From: Pseudomonas fluorescens Q2-87
GTDB lineage: Bacteria > Pseudomonadota > Gammaproteobacteria > Pseudomonadales > Pseudomonadaceae
Direction of reading: 5' to 3'
Length of the DNA: 64,000 bases
Assembly (NCBI RefSeq): GCF_000281895.1
Contig: NZ_CM001558.1
Span: forward strand, 5,708,556 to 5,772,555
The position numbers and the translations under genes are program-made. The notes under the pieces were generated by a model, which searched no databases, had not been told where the DNA came from, and worked only from the letters and a program-made list of their open reading frames with translations. Of this stretch, positions 48,151-57,699 are shown piece after piece; within the stretch, counting starts at the first letter, position 1; each line of letters starts with the position of its first letter.

Positions 48151-49271
48151 TGTGCGTGCTCCGCCAATATCACATCGGCCGCGTGCTGCGGCATGCTGTA
48201 GAGGTCGGCCGTCTCGGCGAAGGCCAGACCGTTGCGACTCCAGGCCGCCCGTGCATCGGCATCGCTCAGCATCCGGCCCAGGTACTCGGTGAGCTGCGCC
48301 TGTTCGAATGGCTCATCGAGCACCAGGCCGCTGTCGGCCTCGGCGATGTAATGGGCGTACCCGCACACCGCGCTGACCAGCACCGGCAATCCGGCCACCA
48401 GGGCTTCGAGCAGTACCGTACCGGTGTTCTCGTTGTACGCCGGATGGATCAGCAAGTCGGCGCCCAGCAGGAAACGCGGGATGTCGCTGCGGCCCTTGAG
48501 GAACCGCACGTTGTCACCGAGCCCAAGGGCGGCGCTCTGCAATTGGAATACTTTGGGGTCGTCCTGGCCGATTACAAATAGGCGGGTGCGTTTTTTCAGC
48601 TCCGAGGGCAGCGCGGCCAAGGCCTTGAGGCTGCGATCCACGCCCTTGGTCTTGAACCCGGAACCGATTTGTACCAGCAGCAGATCGTCATCGGCCAATT
48701 CGAATTCGGCACGGAACGCGGCGCGGATCTCGTCGGCATCGGCGGGCCGCCGACGGTCCTGGGCGATGCCCGGCGGCAGCAGGTGAAAGCGCTCCAGCGG
48801 CGTGTCGTAGTGCTTGATGAACAGCGGCTGCTGGACTTCGGAAATCATCAGCACCTCGGTTTTCGCGTCCTTGGCGAACACCGCCCGCTCGTATTCGGCG
48901 AAGTGCCGGTAGCGACCCCAACGCCGGTACAGCGAGTTGCGCAGGTTTTGCGCCTTGTCCTCGAAGCAGCCGTCGGCGGCGTAGTACACGTCCAGGCCAG
49001 GCATTTTGTTGAAGCCGATCAAGCGGTCCACCGGGCGCTTCGCCAGGTCGGCCTCCATCCACGCGCTGAGTTTTTCGTTGCGACGATGGTTGAACAGCGC
49101 CTTGACCGGCGCCACCAGCACCTCGAAGCCCGGTGGGACGTCGCCTTCCCAGATCAGTGTGTAGACGCGGATCTGGTGACCGCGGCGCTGGCACTCCAGG
49201 GCGATGCGCATGAAGTCACGCTGCAAGCCACCGAAGGGGAAGTACTTATAAAGGACAAAAGCCAATTGCAT
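48147..49271 (-). CDS. waaG: LPS core glucosyl/GalNAc transferase WaaG
   Basis: A 374-residue GT4 enzyme that adds the first outer-core hexose to heptose II. It opens with MQLAFVLYKYFPFGGLQRDF. The donor site reads QIGSGFKTKGVDRSLKAL and LLEALVAGLPVLVSAVCGYA. In Pseudomonas the sugar is usually GalN-type. Stop and start codons overlap with waaC and waaP, giving a tight waaC-waaG-waaP order. Confidence 0.94.
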   Translation of the reverse strand: MQLAFVLYKYFPFGGLQRDFMRIALECQRRGHQIRVYTLIWEGDVPPGFEVLVAPVKALFNHRRNEKLSAWMEADLAKRPVDRLIGFNKMPGLDVYYAADGCFEDKAQNLRNSLYRRWGRYRHFAEYERAVFAKDAKTEVLMISEVQQPLFIKHYDTPLERFHLLPPGIAQDRRRPADADEIRAAFRAEFELADDDLLLVQIGSGFKTKGVDRSLKALAALPSELKKRTRLFVIGQDDPKVFQLQSAALGLGDNVRFLKGRSDIPRFLLGADLLIHPAYNENTGTVLLEALVAGLPVLVSAVCGYAHYIAEADSGLVLDEPFEQAQLTEYLGRMLSDADARAAWSRNGLAFAETADLYSMPQHAADVILAEHAQ

Positions 49272-50329
49272 CAGCGCGGCTCCTCAGCCAATAACGTGCT
49301 CAAGTGGCTGGCAACACGCTCGGGGTTCAGACGCGTGAAGCACAGAGGCTGTTCGCGTTTCAGGTCAAACCGACGGGCATCTTCGGCCGTCGGCGGGTAG
49401 GTGCATTGTTTCTGCATGCAAGGGGCGCAAGGAAAATCGCTGGCGAGATGAACCTGGCGCTTGCCGTAGGCACCGGTAAGCACCGGGTTGGTAGGGCCGA
49501 GCAGCGAAATGGTCGGCACATCCAAGGCCGCGGCCAGGTGGCCGAGCCCCGTGTCGACTGCCACGCAAGCCTGGGCGCCGGCAAGCACCTTGCCCATGCC
49601 GCCCAGGTTCAGTTTCGGCAAGACCTCGACATTGCGCAGGCCCTTGGCGATGCGTTCGGCCCGGGCCTTCTCCAGCGGATTGCCCCACGGCAGCTTTACC
49701 ACCACGCCGAATTGGCTCATGCGCTCGGTGAGCTGGCGCCAGTAGAGCTCAGGCCAGTGCTTGGACTCCCACGTCGTGCCATGCAGGAAAACCACATAAG
49801 GATATTTGCGTGGCAACTCGACCAGGCGATCGACGTTCAGGCCATAGTTGCCCAGGGTCTTGGGCAAGTCATAACCCAGCGCCACGGCGAACAATTGCCG
49901 CACACGCTCAACCGCATGCTGACCGCGCGCCACTGCCAGCCGGCGAGAGTAGAACCGCGCGGCCAGGGGTTCACGGGCAGAGTCTTTGTCCAGGCCTGCC
50001 ACCGGAGCCTTGACGTAGCGGGTCAGCCAGGCGCTTTTCAGCAGGCCCTGCGCATCGATCACCAGGTCATATTTTTCGGCGCGCACGCTCTGTTTGAAGC
50101 GTCGCCATTCGCCGCTCTTGATGGTTTGCCAGAGGTTCTTGCGCCAGCGTCGGATCGCCACCGGGATGACCTTGCCCACGGCCGGGTGCCAGGTAGGGAT
50201 TTCGGCGAAGCCTTCTTCCACCACCCAATCGAACTTGATCCCGGGAATCGCCCGCGCGGCGTCGGTCAAAGCCGGCAGGGTGTGGACCACATCCCCCAGC
50301 GAAGAAGTCTTGATCAGCAATACCCGCAA
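49271..50329 (-). CDS. waaC: LPS heptosyltransferase I
   Basis: A 352-residue GT9 enzyme adding heptose I to Kdo from ADP-heptose made by HldE. Features: MRVLLIKTSSLGDVVHTLPA at the start, FLHGTTWESKHWP, and VDTGLGHLAAALDVPTISLL near the end. A Cys-rich CAPCMQKQC follows. It is 1 bp from waaF. Confidence 0.96.
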   Translation of the reverse strand: MRVLLIKTSSLGDVVHTLPALTDAARAIPGIKFDWVVEEGFAEIPTWHPAVGKVIPVAIRRWRKNLWQTIKSGEWRRFKQSVRAEKYDLVIDAQGLLKSAWLTRYVKAPVAGLDKDSAREPLAARFYSRRLAVARGQHAVERVRQLFAVALGYDLPKTLGNYGLNVDRLVELPRKYPYVVFLHGTTWESKHWPELYWRQLTERMSQFGVVVKLPWGNPLEKARAERIAKGLRNVEVLPKLNLGGMGKVLAGAQACVAVDTGLGHLAAALDVPTISLLGPTNPVLTGAYGKRQVHLASDFPCAPCMQKQCTYPPTAEDARRFDLKREQPLCFTRLNPERVASHLSTLLAEEPR

Positions 50330-50330
50330 G

Positions 50331-51365
50331 TTACCGGACCTCCACGGGTGTGCCCTGCAACCGCTCCAGAGCCTCGTTCACCGACGGCGGCATGAGTTGG
50401 CGCAGGCAGTTGTAATGACCGAAGCGGCAGGTACGGTCGAAGCATGGACTGCATTCGATGCCCAGGCGCACGACTTCGACCTTGTCGGCCAACGGCGGCG
50501 TGAAGCCTGGCGAGGTGGAACCATAGACCGCGACCAATGGGCGGTTCAGGGCCGCGGCCACGTGCATCAGGCCGGAATCGTTGGACACCACCGAATCAGC
50601 GCAGGACAACAGATCGATGGCTTCGGCCAGGGAGGTATCGCCGCTGAGATTCACCGATTCCTCTCGAAGCCCGGGGATCAGCCGCGAGCGGATGTCTTCG
50701 CCCACGGGGTGATCTTTTTTCGACCCGAACAGCCAGACTTGCCAGCCTTCGCGAATCTTCGCCTCGGCGACTTGGGCGTAATGTTCCGCTGGCCAACGCT
50801 TGGACTCGCCAAACTCGGCGCCCGGACACAACGCCAGCACCGGACGATCCAGGCTCAGGCCGAACTTGGCCAGCGCCGCTTCACGGGTCACCGGATCGAT
50901 CCGCAGGCTCGGACGCGGATAAGGCTTGGGCAACTCGGCGCCCGGCTCGTAGGCCAGGGCCATGAAGCGCTCGATCATCAGCGGATAACGGTCTTTATCC
51001 AGCGTGCGCACATCGTTGAGCAGGCCGTAGCGAAACTCCCCGCGCCAGCCGGTGCGCTTGGGAATGCCCGCGAAAAACGGCACCAGCGCAGATTTCAGGG
51101 AGTTGGGCAGCAGGATCGCCTGGTCGTACTGACCGGCCAGGGATTTACCGATGCGTCGACGGGTCGCCAGTTCCAGCGCGCCGTGGCCGAGCGGAAAGCT
51201 CAAGGCCTTGCGCACTTCGGGCATGCGCTCAAGGATCGGCCGACTCCACTCTGGAGCCAGCACGTCGATTTCACACTGTGGGTGGCGCTGCTTCAGACAC
51301 TGGAAGAGTGTCTGCGCCATCACCATGTCACCGACCCAACTGGGCCCAACGATCAGAATATTCAT
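50331..51365 (-). CDS. waaF: LPS heptosyltransferase II
   Basis: A 344-residue GT9 enzyme adding heptose II. It starts MNILIVGPSWVGDMVMAQ at 51365; earlier frame residues are not conserved. NDSGLMHVAAALNRPLVAVY is the donor-binding block and CSPCFDRTCRFGHYNC is a Cys-rich tail typical of WaaF. It is first in the waaF-waaC-waaG-waaP-wapP-wapQ-dual-kinase run. Confidence 0.96.
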   Translation of the reverse strand: MNILIVGPSWVGDMVMAQTLFQCLKQRHPQCEIDVLAPEWSRPILERMPEVRKALSFPLGHGALELATRRRIGKSLAGQYDQAILLPNSLKSALVPFFAGIPKRTGWRGEFRYGLLNDVRTLDKDRYPLMIERFMALAYEPGAELPKPYPRPSLRIDPVTREAALAKFGLSLDRPVLALCPGAEFGESKRWPAEHYAQVAEAKIREGWQVWLFGSKKDHPVGEDIRSRLIPGLREESVNLSGDTSLAEAIDLLSCADSVVSNDSGLMHVAAALNRPLVAVYGSTSPGFTPPLADKVEVVRLGIECSPCFDRTCRFGHYNCLRQLMPPSVNEALERLQGTPVEVR

Positions 51366-51473
51366 GTGCTTTCCAAAAACGATACGGGGAGGCCTACGCC
51401 TCCCCGCCTCGAGAATCACTGTGGCTTAGGTCGTTGCCTGTTGCCTTCAATCTACAACACACCGCGAATCTAC

Positions 51474-51563
51474 TGTGGGAGCGAGCCTGCTCGCGAAGAG
51501 GCCATCACATCCAGCATCAATGTCGCCTGACACTCCGCCTTCGCGAGCAAGCTCGCTCCCACA
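51474..51563. repeat. REPIN, copy 1 of an identical pair
   Basis: A 90-bp unit starting tgtgggagcgagcctgctcg; an identical copy begins 135 bp further on. The gap 51366-51707 holds no gene. Confidence 0.9.
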
Positions 51564-51608
51564 GGGTTTTGCATGTATTTGCAGCTCAATGCTGCACCGC
51601 CAATCCAT

Positions 51609-51698
51609 TGTGGGAGCGAGCCTGCTCGCGAAGAGGCCATCACATCCAGCATCAATGTCGCCTGACACTCCGCCTTCGCGAGCAAGCTCGCTCCCACA
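51609..51698. repeat. REPIN, copy 2 of an identical pair
   Basis: Base-for-base the same as 51474-51563 over 90 bp, offset 135 bp, implying a recent duplication. Confidence 0.9.
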
Positions 51699-51707
51699 TT
51701 TAAAACT

Positions 51708-54659
51708 TCAGCTCAGCCCCAGCTCTCGCCAGATCCGCAGCACTTGTCGACGCTCATCCACGAACTGGTCGCCGGTGATCACCCCGGCGTCTTTCTGCAA
51801 GGCCTGGCGGTGAGCGGCGGAGCGGAAGGCCTTATAGGCCTCGCGCAACAGGGCAGCATCTTCAGCGGGCATCAGCCCGGCCTCCTCCAGCCCTTCCAGA
51901 ATCCGGATGTTATCGGTGTAGCGCAGCAGCGACGGGTATTGCTCGGACCACGCCAGGGCCGCGTATTGCACCATAAATTCTATATCGACGATACCTCCGG
52001 CATCCTGCTTGAGGTCGAAGGGCGCCGTAGCCTCGAAGGCGTTCGGTGCGGTCCCGGCAGCGGTGGTCTTGCTGCCCAGGTTGTCGCGCATCTTCGCGCG
52101 CATTTCGCTGACCTCCTGGCGCAGCATCGGCAGATCGCGCTTGCGTCCCAGCACCTGGGCACGAACTTTCTCGAACGCCTGGCCCACATCCTGGCTACCC
52201 ACCAGCACTCGGGCCCGCACCAGGGCCTGGTGCTCCCAGGTCCAGGCTTCGTTCTCCTGATAGCGAGCAAACGCCCCGAGGGAACTGACCAGCAACCCGG
52301 ACGCACCGGACGGCCGCAGGCGCATGTCCACTTCATAAAGCTGCCCGGAATTGGTCTGGGCCGTCAGCAAGTGAATGATCCTTTGGCCGAGCCGGGTGAA
52401 AAACTGCGCGCCGTCGATCGGTTTCGGGCCATCCGTTTCCGCCTGGGGATCGCCGTCATGGATGAACACCAGGTCCAGGTCCGAACCATGCCCCAATTCC
52501 AGGCCGCCGACTTTCCCATAACCGACAATAATGAAGCCCGGATCGCACAGGCTGCCATCGGTGCGCAATGGTACGCCGTGCTTGGCAGCCGTCTGGCGCC
52601 AGGCCAGGGCCAGCACTTGCTCGAGAATCGCCTCGGCCAGCCAGGTCAGGTAATCGCTGACTTTCATCAGCGGCAGGCTGCCGGCGATTTCCGAAGCGGC
52701 CACCCGCAAACGGTGCGCCAGCTTGAAATGCCGCAGCGCCTCCATTTGTTGTTCGAGGTCGTCCTCGGGAATCCGCGTCAGGCGTTCGCGCAACTCGGCG
52801 GCCAGCTCTGGCGCCAAGGGCGGCTTGAACAGGCGCCCCTCGTTGAGCAACTCATCGAGCAACAGTGGGAACCGGGTGATCTGCTCGGCGATCCACGGGC
52901 TTGCCGCGCACAGCGTCAGCAAGCGTCGCAAAGCACCGGGATTTTCGGTCAACAACACCAGGTAAGCCGAACGGCGCGCCACCGCCTCTACCAGCGGAAG
53001 CACCCGCTCCAGCACCAGGTCCGGGTTGGCATGCTCCACCGCCTGGGCCAGAAGACGTGGAATGAAGGCATCCAGACGTTCGCGCCCCAGGCGCTGCATG
53101 GCGCGCAATTGCGGGCTGCCGCGCAAGGCAGCGAGGGCCTTGAGCGCTTTGGGTGCATCGGCGAAGCCACCCTCTTCCAACTGACGACACGCCGCTTCTT
53201 CATCCTGGCTGTCTTCCCACAAAGGCAACCATTCGCCGCCCACCACCACTTCGCTTTCGCCGCCCTCTTCTTCATCCGGGTCGGCGATGACCTGGCCGAA
53301 ATGCCAGGCCACGCGCCCACGCCAGTGCATCAACTGCTCATGAAAGCTCGACCAGTCGGCAAACCCCAGCATGAACGCAATGCGTGCCTGGTCCTGCGGG
53401 CTGTCCGGCAACATCTGGGTCTGGCGGTCGGCAATGGCCTGGATCGCATGCTCGGTATAACGCAAGAACTCATAACCCTGGCGCAGCTCGTCGACGACCT
53501 TGGCCGGCAGGTAACCCTGGCCTTCGAGAATGCCCAGTACCTTGAGCAGCGGACGCTGCTGCAAGCTCAAGTCTCGGCCGCCGTGGATCAGCTGGAACGC
53601 CTGGGCAATGAACTCCACTTCGCGGATGCCGCCCGATCCCAGCTTGATGTTATCGGCCATGCCCTTGCGCCGGACTTCCTGCTGGATCAGCTGCTTCATG
53701 GTGCGCAGCGCTTCGATGGCGGAAAAATCCAGGTAACGGCGATAGACGAACGGACGCAGCATGTCGAGCAGTTGCGCCCCGGCCACCTGGTCGCCGGCCA
53801 CTACCCGCGCCTTGATCATGGCGTAGCGTTCCCAGTCGCGGCCCTGGTCCTGGTAATACTGCTCCAAGGCATTGAAGCTCAGCACCAGCGCACCGGCCGA
53901 ACCGTAGGGGCGCAGTCGCATGTCGACGCGAAATACGAAGCCGTCGACGGTCATCGGGTCCAGGGCCTTGATCAAGCGTTGGCCCACCCGGATGAAAAAT
54001 TCCTGGTTATCCAGCGGCCGCTTGGCGCCGACGGTTTCGCCACCTTCGGGGTAGGCAAAGATAAGGTCGATGTCCGACGACAGGTTCAGCTCCACCGCGC
54101 CAAGCTTGCCCATGCCCAGGATGACCATGTGCTGCGGCTCGCCGGTGCGTCGTCCGGTAGGCGTGCCGAATTGCTGGCTCAGGCGCAGGTATAACCATTG
54201 GTAGGCCTGGTCGATGCAGGCATCGGCCATGTCCGAGAGGTCGCGGCAGGTCTGGACCAGATCGGCCTGGCGGTTCAAGTCACGCCAGATGATCCGCACC
54301 TGGTGGCGAGTGCGCTGGCGGCGCAGGACGCGACCCAACTCCTCTTCGCTCTCGGCAGCCTGCACGGCGGCGCCGATCTGTGCGCACAGCTCACCGGGGG
54401 CAAAGCTGCGGTCCAGCTCACCGCTGCCTACGAGCGCCAAGAGCATTGCAGGGTCGCGCACACTTTGCTCGACGACAAAGTCGCTGGCGGCGGCGACACG
54501 CTGGAACGCCTCCCAGCGCTGCGGCGTCCAGGTCGACAGCTCATGGTCATGGCCGAGCAAGGTGACCGCCGCACGGAACGACTGCTCGGCACGGCTGACC
54601 AATGACTGGAGAATTGCCGGTAGCTTTTCAGCTATTGGGACAAGCGAGGGCAGGCTCAT
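51708..54659 (-). CDS. glnE: Bifunctional glutamine synthetase adenylyltransferase/deadenylylase
   Basis: A 983-residue enzyme that adds and removes AMP on glutamine synthetase under PII control. The N-terminal adenylyl-removing nucleotidyltransferase motif ILGMGKLGAVELNLSSD is near residue 180; the C-terminal adenylylating one, VGYGKVGGLELGHGSDLDL, is near 711. Length matches Pseudomonas GlnE. It is divergent from aceE with 383 bp between start codons. Distance to waaF is 342 bp and contains only repeats. Confidence 0.97.
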   Translation of the reverse strand: MSLPSLVPIAEKLPAILQSLVSRAEQSFRAAVTLLGHDHELSTWTPQRWEAFQRVAAASDFVVEQSVRDPAMLLALVGSGELDRSFAPGELCAQIGAAVQAAESEEELGRVLRRQRTRHQVRIIWRDLNRQADLVQTCRDLSDMADACIDQAYQWLYLRLSQQFGTPTGRRTGEPQHMVILGMGKLGAVELNLSSDIDLIFAYPEGGETVGAKRPLDNQEFFIRVGQRLIKALDPMTVDGFVFRVDMRLRPYGSAGALVLSFNALEQYYQDQGRDWERYAMIKARVVAGDQVAGAQLLDMLRPFVYRRYLDFSAIEALRTMKQLIQQEVRRKGMADNIKLGSGGIREVEFIAQAFQLIHGGRDLSLQQRPLLKVLGILEGQGYLPAKVVDELRQGYEFLRYTEHAIQAIADRQTQMLPDSPQDQARIAFMLGFADWSSFHEQLMHWRGRVAWHFGQVIADPDEEEGGESEVVVGGEWLPLWEDSQDEEAACRQLEEGGFADAPKALKALAALRGSPQLRAMQRLGRERLDAFIPRLLAQAVEHANPDLVLERVLPLVEAVARRSAYLVLLTENPGALRRLLTLCAASPWIAEQITRFPLLLDELLNEGRLFKPPLAPELAAELRERLTRIPEDDLEQQMEALRHFKLAHRLRVAASEIAGSLPLMKVSDYLTWLAEAILEQVLALAWRQTAAKHGVPLRTDGSLCDPGFIIVGYGKVGGLELGHGSDLDLVFIHDGDPQAETDGPKPIDGAQFFTRLGQRIIHLLTAQTNSGQLYEVDMRLRPSGASGLLVSSLGAFARYQENEAWTWEHQALVRARVLVGSQDVGQAFEKVRAQVLGRKRDLPMLRQEVSEMRAKMRDNLGSKTTAAGTAPNAFEATAPFDLKQDAGGIVDIEFMVQYAALAWSEQYPSLLRYTDNIRILEGLEEAGLMPAEDAALLREAYKAFRSAAHRQALQKDAGVITGDQFVDERRQVLRIWRELGLS

Positions 54660-54865
54660 GGTCTATCCTTGATCGGCGCGGGAAAGGCTCGATGTAGCGT
54701 TTTTGCAAAAGACACTACCTGATCGACTGTCGAACAAAGATGATAAATAGCTGAAAATCTGATTTTATTGGCAGCCGGCATCAAGTTTTTACCTGTTCGA
54801 GTTGGCTAAAGACCAACAGTAACGATTATTCTCACAACGAAACGAGGGGCCACGAGCCGCTCAGG

Positions 54866-54880
54866 TGTAGTTTTACTACT
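54866..54880. promoter_or_regulatory. Dyad operator candidate 1 upstream of aceE
   Basis: TGTAGT-TTT-ACTACT, a 5-bp perfect dyad (6th pair mismatched). It pairs with site 2, 52 bp away centre to centre. A TATACA at 54885-54890 between the sites could be a -10 box. Confidence 0.6.
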
Positions 54881-54917
54881 CGTCTATACATTCGAAAGGC
54901 TGAAACGGCCGACGATT

Positions 54918-54932
54918 TGTAGTAAAACTACA
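54918..54932. promoter_or_regulatory. Dyad operator candidate 2 upstream of aceE
   Basis: TGTAGT-AAA-ACTACA, a perfect 6-bp dyad with 3-bp centre. Over 15 bp it is the exact reverse complement of the segment at 54865-54879. It lies about 110 bp before the aceE ATG. Confidence 0.65.
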
Positions 54933-55042
54933 CGCCGCCGAAACAACCCTTCGGCAATCCAAGAATTTATATCGTCTGCCCACAAGGCCAGTCGCAAACT
55001 CAGGCAACCGATTCTGGTAGCCTTTCCGCCCTGGAGCAAGCC

Positions 55043-57688
55043 ATGCAAGACCTCGATCCCGTCGAAACCCAGGAATGGCTGGACGCCCTGGAATCGGTTC
55101 TCGACAAAGAAGGCGAAGACCGTGCTCATTATCTGATGACCCGTATGGGCGAACTCGCGACCCGCAGCGGTTCGCAACTGCCCTACGCCATCACCACGCC
55201 GTACCGCAACACGATCCCCGTTACCCACGAAGCACGCATGCCTGGCGACCTGTTCATGGAACGCCGCATTCGCTCGCTGGTACGCTGGAACGCGTTGGCC
55301 ATGGTCATGCGTACCAACCTGAAAGATTCTGACCTGGGCGGTCACATCTCCAGCTTCGCCTCCAGCGCGACGCTGTATGACATCGGCTTCAACTACTTCT
55401 TCCAGGCCCCGACCGACGAACACGGCGGCGACCTGATCTACTTCCAAGGTCACGCATCGCCAGGCGTCTACGCCCGTGCGTTCATGGAAGGTCGTATCAC
55501 CGAAGACCAGATGAACAACTTCCGCCAGGAAGTGGACGGCAACGGCCTGTCCTCGTACCCGCACCCTTGGCTGATGCCTGACTTCTGGCAGTTCCCGACC
55601 GTTTCCATGGGCCTGGGCCCGATCCAGGCGATCTACCAGGCACGCTTCATGAAGTACCTGGAAGCTCGCGGCTTCATCCCGGCCGGCAAGCAGAAAGTCT
55701 GGTGCTTCATGGGCGACGGCGAGTGCGACGAGCCGGAATCCCTGGGCGCGATCTCCCTGGCCGGCCGCGAGAAGCTGGACAACCTGATCTTCGTCATCAA
55801 CTGCAACCTGCAGCGCCTCGACGGCCCGGTTCGCGGCAACGCCAAGATTATCCAGGAACTCGAAGGCGTGTTCCGTGGCGCCCAGTGGAACGTCAACAAA
55901 GTCATCTGGGGCCGTTTCTGGGACCCATTGCTGGCCAAGGACGTCGACGGCATCCTGCAGCGTCGCATGGACGAAGTCATCGACGGCGAGTACCAGAACT
56001 ACAAGGCCAAGGACGGCGCGTTCGTCCGTGAGCATTTCTTCAACTCGCCTGAACTGAAGGCGATGGTTGCCGACTTGTCCGACGACGAGATCTGGAAACT
56101 GAACCGTGGCGGCCACGACCCGTACAAGGTCTACGCGGCGTACCACCAGGCGGTCAACCACAAAGAGCAACCGACCGTTATCCTGGCCAAGACCATCAAG
56201 GGTTATGGCACCGGTGCCGGCGAAGCGAAGAACACCGCGCACAACACCAAGAAGGTCGATGTCGACAGCCTGAAGTTGTTCCGCGACCGCTTCGACATTC
56301 CGGTCAAGGACAGCGAGCTGGAAAACCTGCCGTTCTTCAAGCCTGAAGAAGGCAGCGCCGAAGCCCGTTACCTGGCCGAGCGCCGTGCCGCACTGGGCGG
56401 ATTCGTGCCGCAGCGTCGTGCCAAGAGCTTCAGCATCCCGACACCGCCACTGGACACCCTCAAGGCGATCCTGGACGGCTCGGGCGACCGTGAAATCTCC
56501 ACCACCATGGCTTTCGTGCGGATCCTCGCGCAACTGGTTAAGGACAAGGAAATCGGCCAGCGCATCGTCCCGATCATCCCGGACGAAGCCCGTACTTTCG
56601 GTATGGAAGGCATGTTCCGCCAACTGGGCATCTACTCGTCCGTCGGCCAGCTCTACGATCCGGTCGATAAAGACCAGGTGATGTTCTACAAGGAAGACAA
56701 GAAGGGCCAGATCCTCGAAGAAGGCATCAACGAAGCGGGCGCCATGAGCTCCTTCATTGCCGCCGGTACTTCGTATTCCAGCCACAACCAGCCAATGCTG
56801 CCGTTCTACATCTTCTATTCGATGTTCGGCTTCCAGCGTATCGGCGACCTCGCCTGGGCCGCAGGCGACAGCCGCACCCGTGGTTTCCTGATCGGCGGTA
56901 CCGCAGGCAGAACCACCCTGAACGGCGAAGGCCTGCAGCACGAAGACGGTCACAGCCACATGCTGGCCGGCACCATCCCGAACTGCCGCACCTATGATCC
57001 GACCTACGGCTACGAGCTGGCGGTGATCATCCAGGACGGCATGAAGAAGATGACCGAAGAGCAACAGGACGTCTTCTACTACATCACCGTGATGAACGAG
57101 TCCTACCAGCAGCCAGCCATGCCGGCCGGTGTCGAGGAAGGCATCGTCAAGGGCATGTACCTGCTCGAGGAAGACACCCGCGAAGCGGCGCATCACGTGC
57201 AACTGATGGGCTCCGGCACCATCCTGCGCGAAGTGCGTGAAGCGGCGAAAATCCTGCGTGAAGAGTTCAACGTCGGCGCCGACGTCTGGAGCGTGACCAG
57301 CTTCAACGAACTGCGTCGCGACGGCCTGGCCGTAGAGCGTACCAACCGCTTGCACCCTGGCCAGAAGCCTAAGCTGAGCTACGTCGAAGAGTGCCTGAAC
57401 GGCCGCAAAGGTCCGGTCATCGCTTCTACCGACTACATGAAGCTGTTTGCAGAGCAGATCCGCCAGTGGGTTCCTTCCAAGGAATTCAAAGTGCTGGGCA
57501 CCGACGGTTTCGGCCGTAGCGACAGCCGCAAGAAGCTGCGTCACTTCTTCGAAGTCGACCGTAAGTTCGTTGTGTTGGCAGCCCTGGAAGCCTTGGCTGA
57601 CCGTGGCGATATCGAACCTAAAGTGGTGGCCGAAGCCATCGCCAAGTTCGGCATCGATCCAGAAAAACGCAACCCACTGGACTGCTGA
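55043..57688 (+). CDS. aceE: Pyruvate dehydrogenase E1 component (homodimeric)
   Basis: An 881-residue thiamine-diphosphate enzyme that decarboxylates pyruvate and acetylates E2. The ThDP motif GDGECDEPESLGAISLAGRE runs to the conserved NCNLQRLDGPV. The C-terminal transketolase-like domain has FGMEGMFRQLG. The single-chain type is as in E. coli. The ATG at 55043 follows CTGGAG. It lies 11 bp from aceF and depends on thiamine made via thiC in this window. Confidence 0.98.
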   Translation: MQDLDPVETQEWLDALESVLDKEGEDRAHYLMTRMGELATRSGSQLPYAITTPYRNTIPVTHEARMPGDLFMERRIRSLVRWNALAMVMRTNLKDSDLGGHISSFASSATLYDIGFNYFFQAPTDEHGGDLIYFQGHASPGVYARAFMEGRITEDQMNNFRQEVDGNGLSSYPHPWLMPDFWQFPTVSMGLGPIQAIYQARFMKYLEARGFIPAGKQKVWCFMGDGECDEPESLGAISLAGREKLDNLIFVINCNLQRLDGPVRGNAKIIQELEGVFRGAQWNVNKVIWGRFWDPLLAKDVDGILQRRMDEVIDGEYQNYKAKDGAFVREHFFNSPELKAMVADLSDDEIWKLNRGGHDPYKVYAAYHQAVNHKEQPTVILAKTIKGYGTGAGEAKNTAHNTKKVDVDSLKLFRDRFDIPVKDSELENLPFFKPEEGSAEARYLAERRAALGGFVPQRRAKSFSIPTPPLDTLKAILDGSGDREISTTMAFVRILAQLVKDKEIGQRIVPIIPDEARTFGMEGMFRQLGIYSSVGQLYDPVDKDQVMFYKEDKKGQILEEGINEAGAMSSFIAAGTSYSSHNQPMLPFYIFYSMFGFQRIGDLAWAAGDSRTRGFLIGGTAGRTTLNGEGLQHEDGHSHMLAGTIPNCRTYDPTYGYELAVIIQDGMKKMTEEQQDVFYYITVMNESYQQPAMPAGVEEGIVKGMYLLEEDTREAAHHVQLMGSGTILREVREAAKILREEFNVGADVWSVTSFNELRRDGLAVERTNRLHPGQKPKLSYVEECLNGRKGPVIASTDYMKLFAEQIRQWVPSKEFKVLGTDGFGRSDSRKKLRHFFEVDRKFVVLAALEALADRGDIEPKVVAEAIAKFGIDPEKRNPLDC

Positions 57689-57699
57689 GGAGAATTTTC

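Noticed and set aside
51474..51698. Possible CRISPR array
   Set aside because: Only two 90-bp REPIN copies; no short regular repeat-spacer pattern and no cas genes.
51366..51707. Missing ilvE between waaF and glnE
   Set aside because: Although PAO1 has ilvE here, waaF-glnE adjacency is usual in other pseudomonads as I recall, so this is not treated as unusual.
51744..54194. 816-codon open frame on the plus strand
   Set aside because: Antisense to glnE; no recognisable protein.
54866..54932. HexR operators
   Set aside because: The sites only partly match the TTGT-N7/8-ACAA consensus, so the regulator is left open.
54884..57544. 886-codon open frame on the minus strand
   Set aside because: Lies antisense to aceE, whose protein is fully conserved. 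Long opposite-strand frames are expected in high-GC genes.
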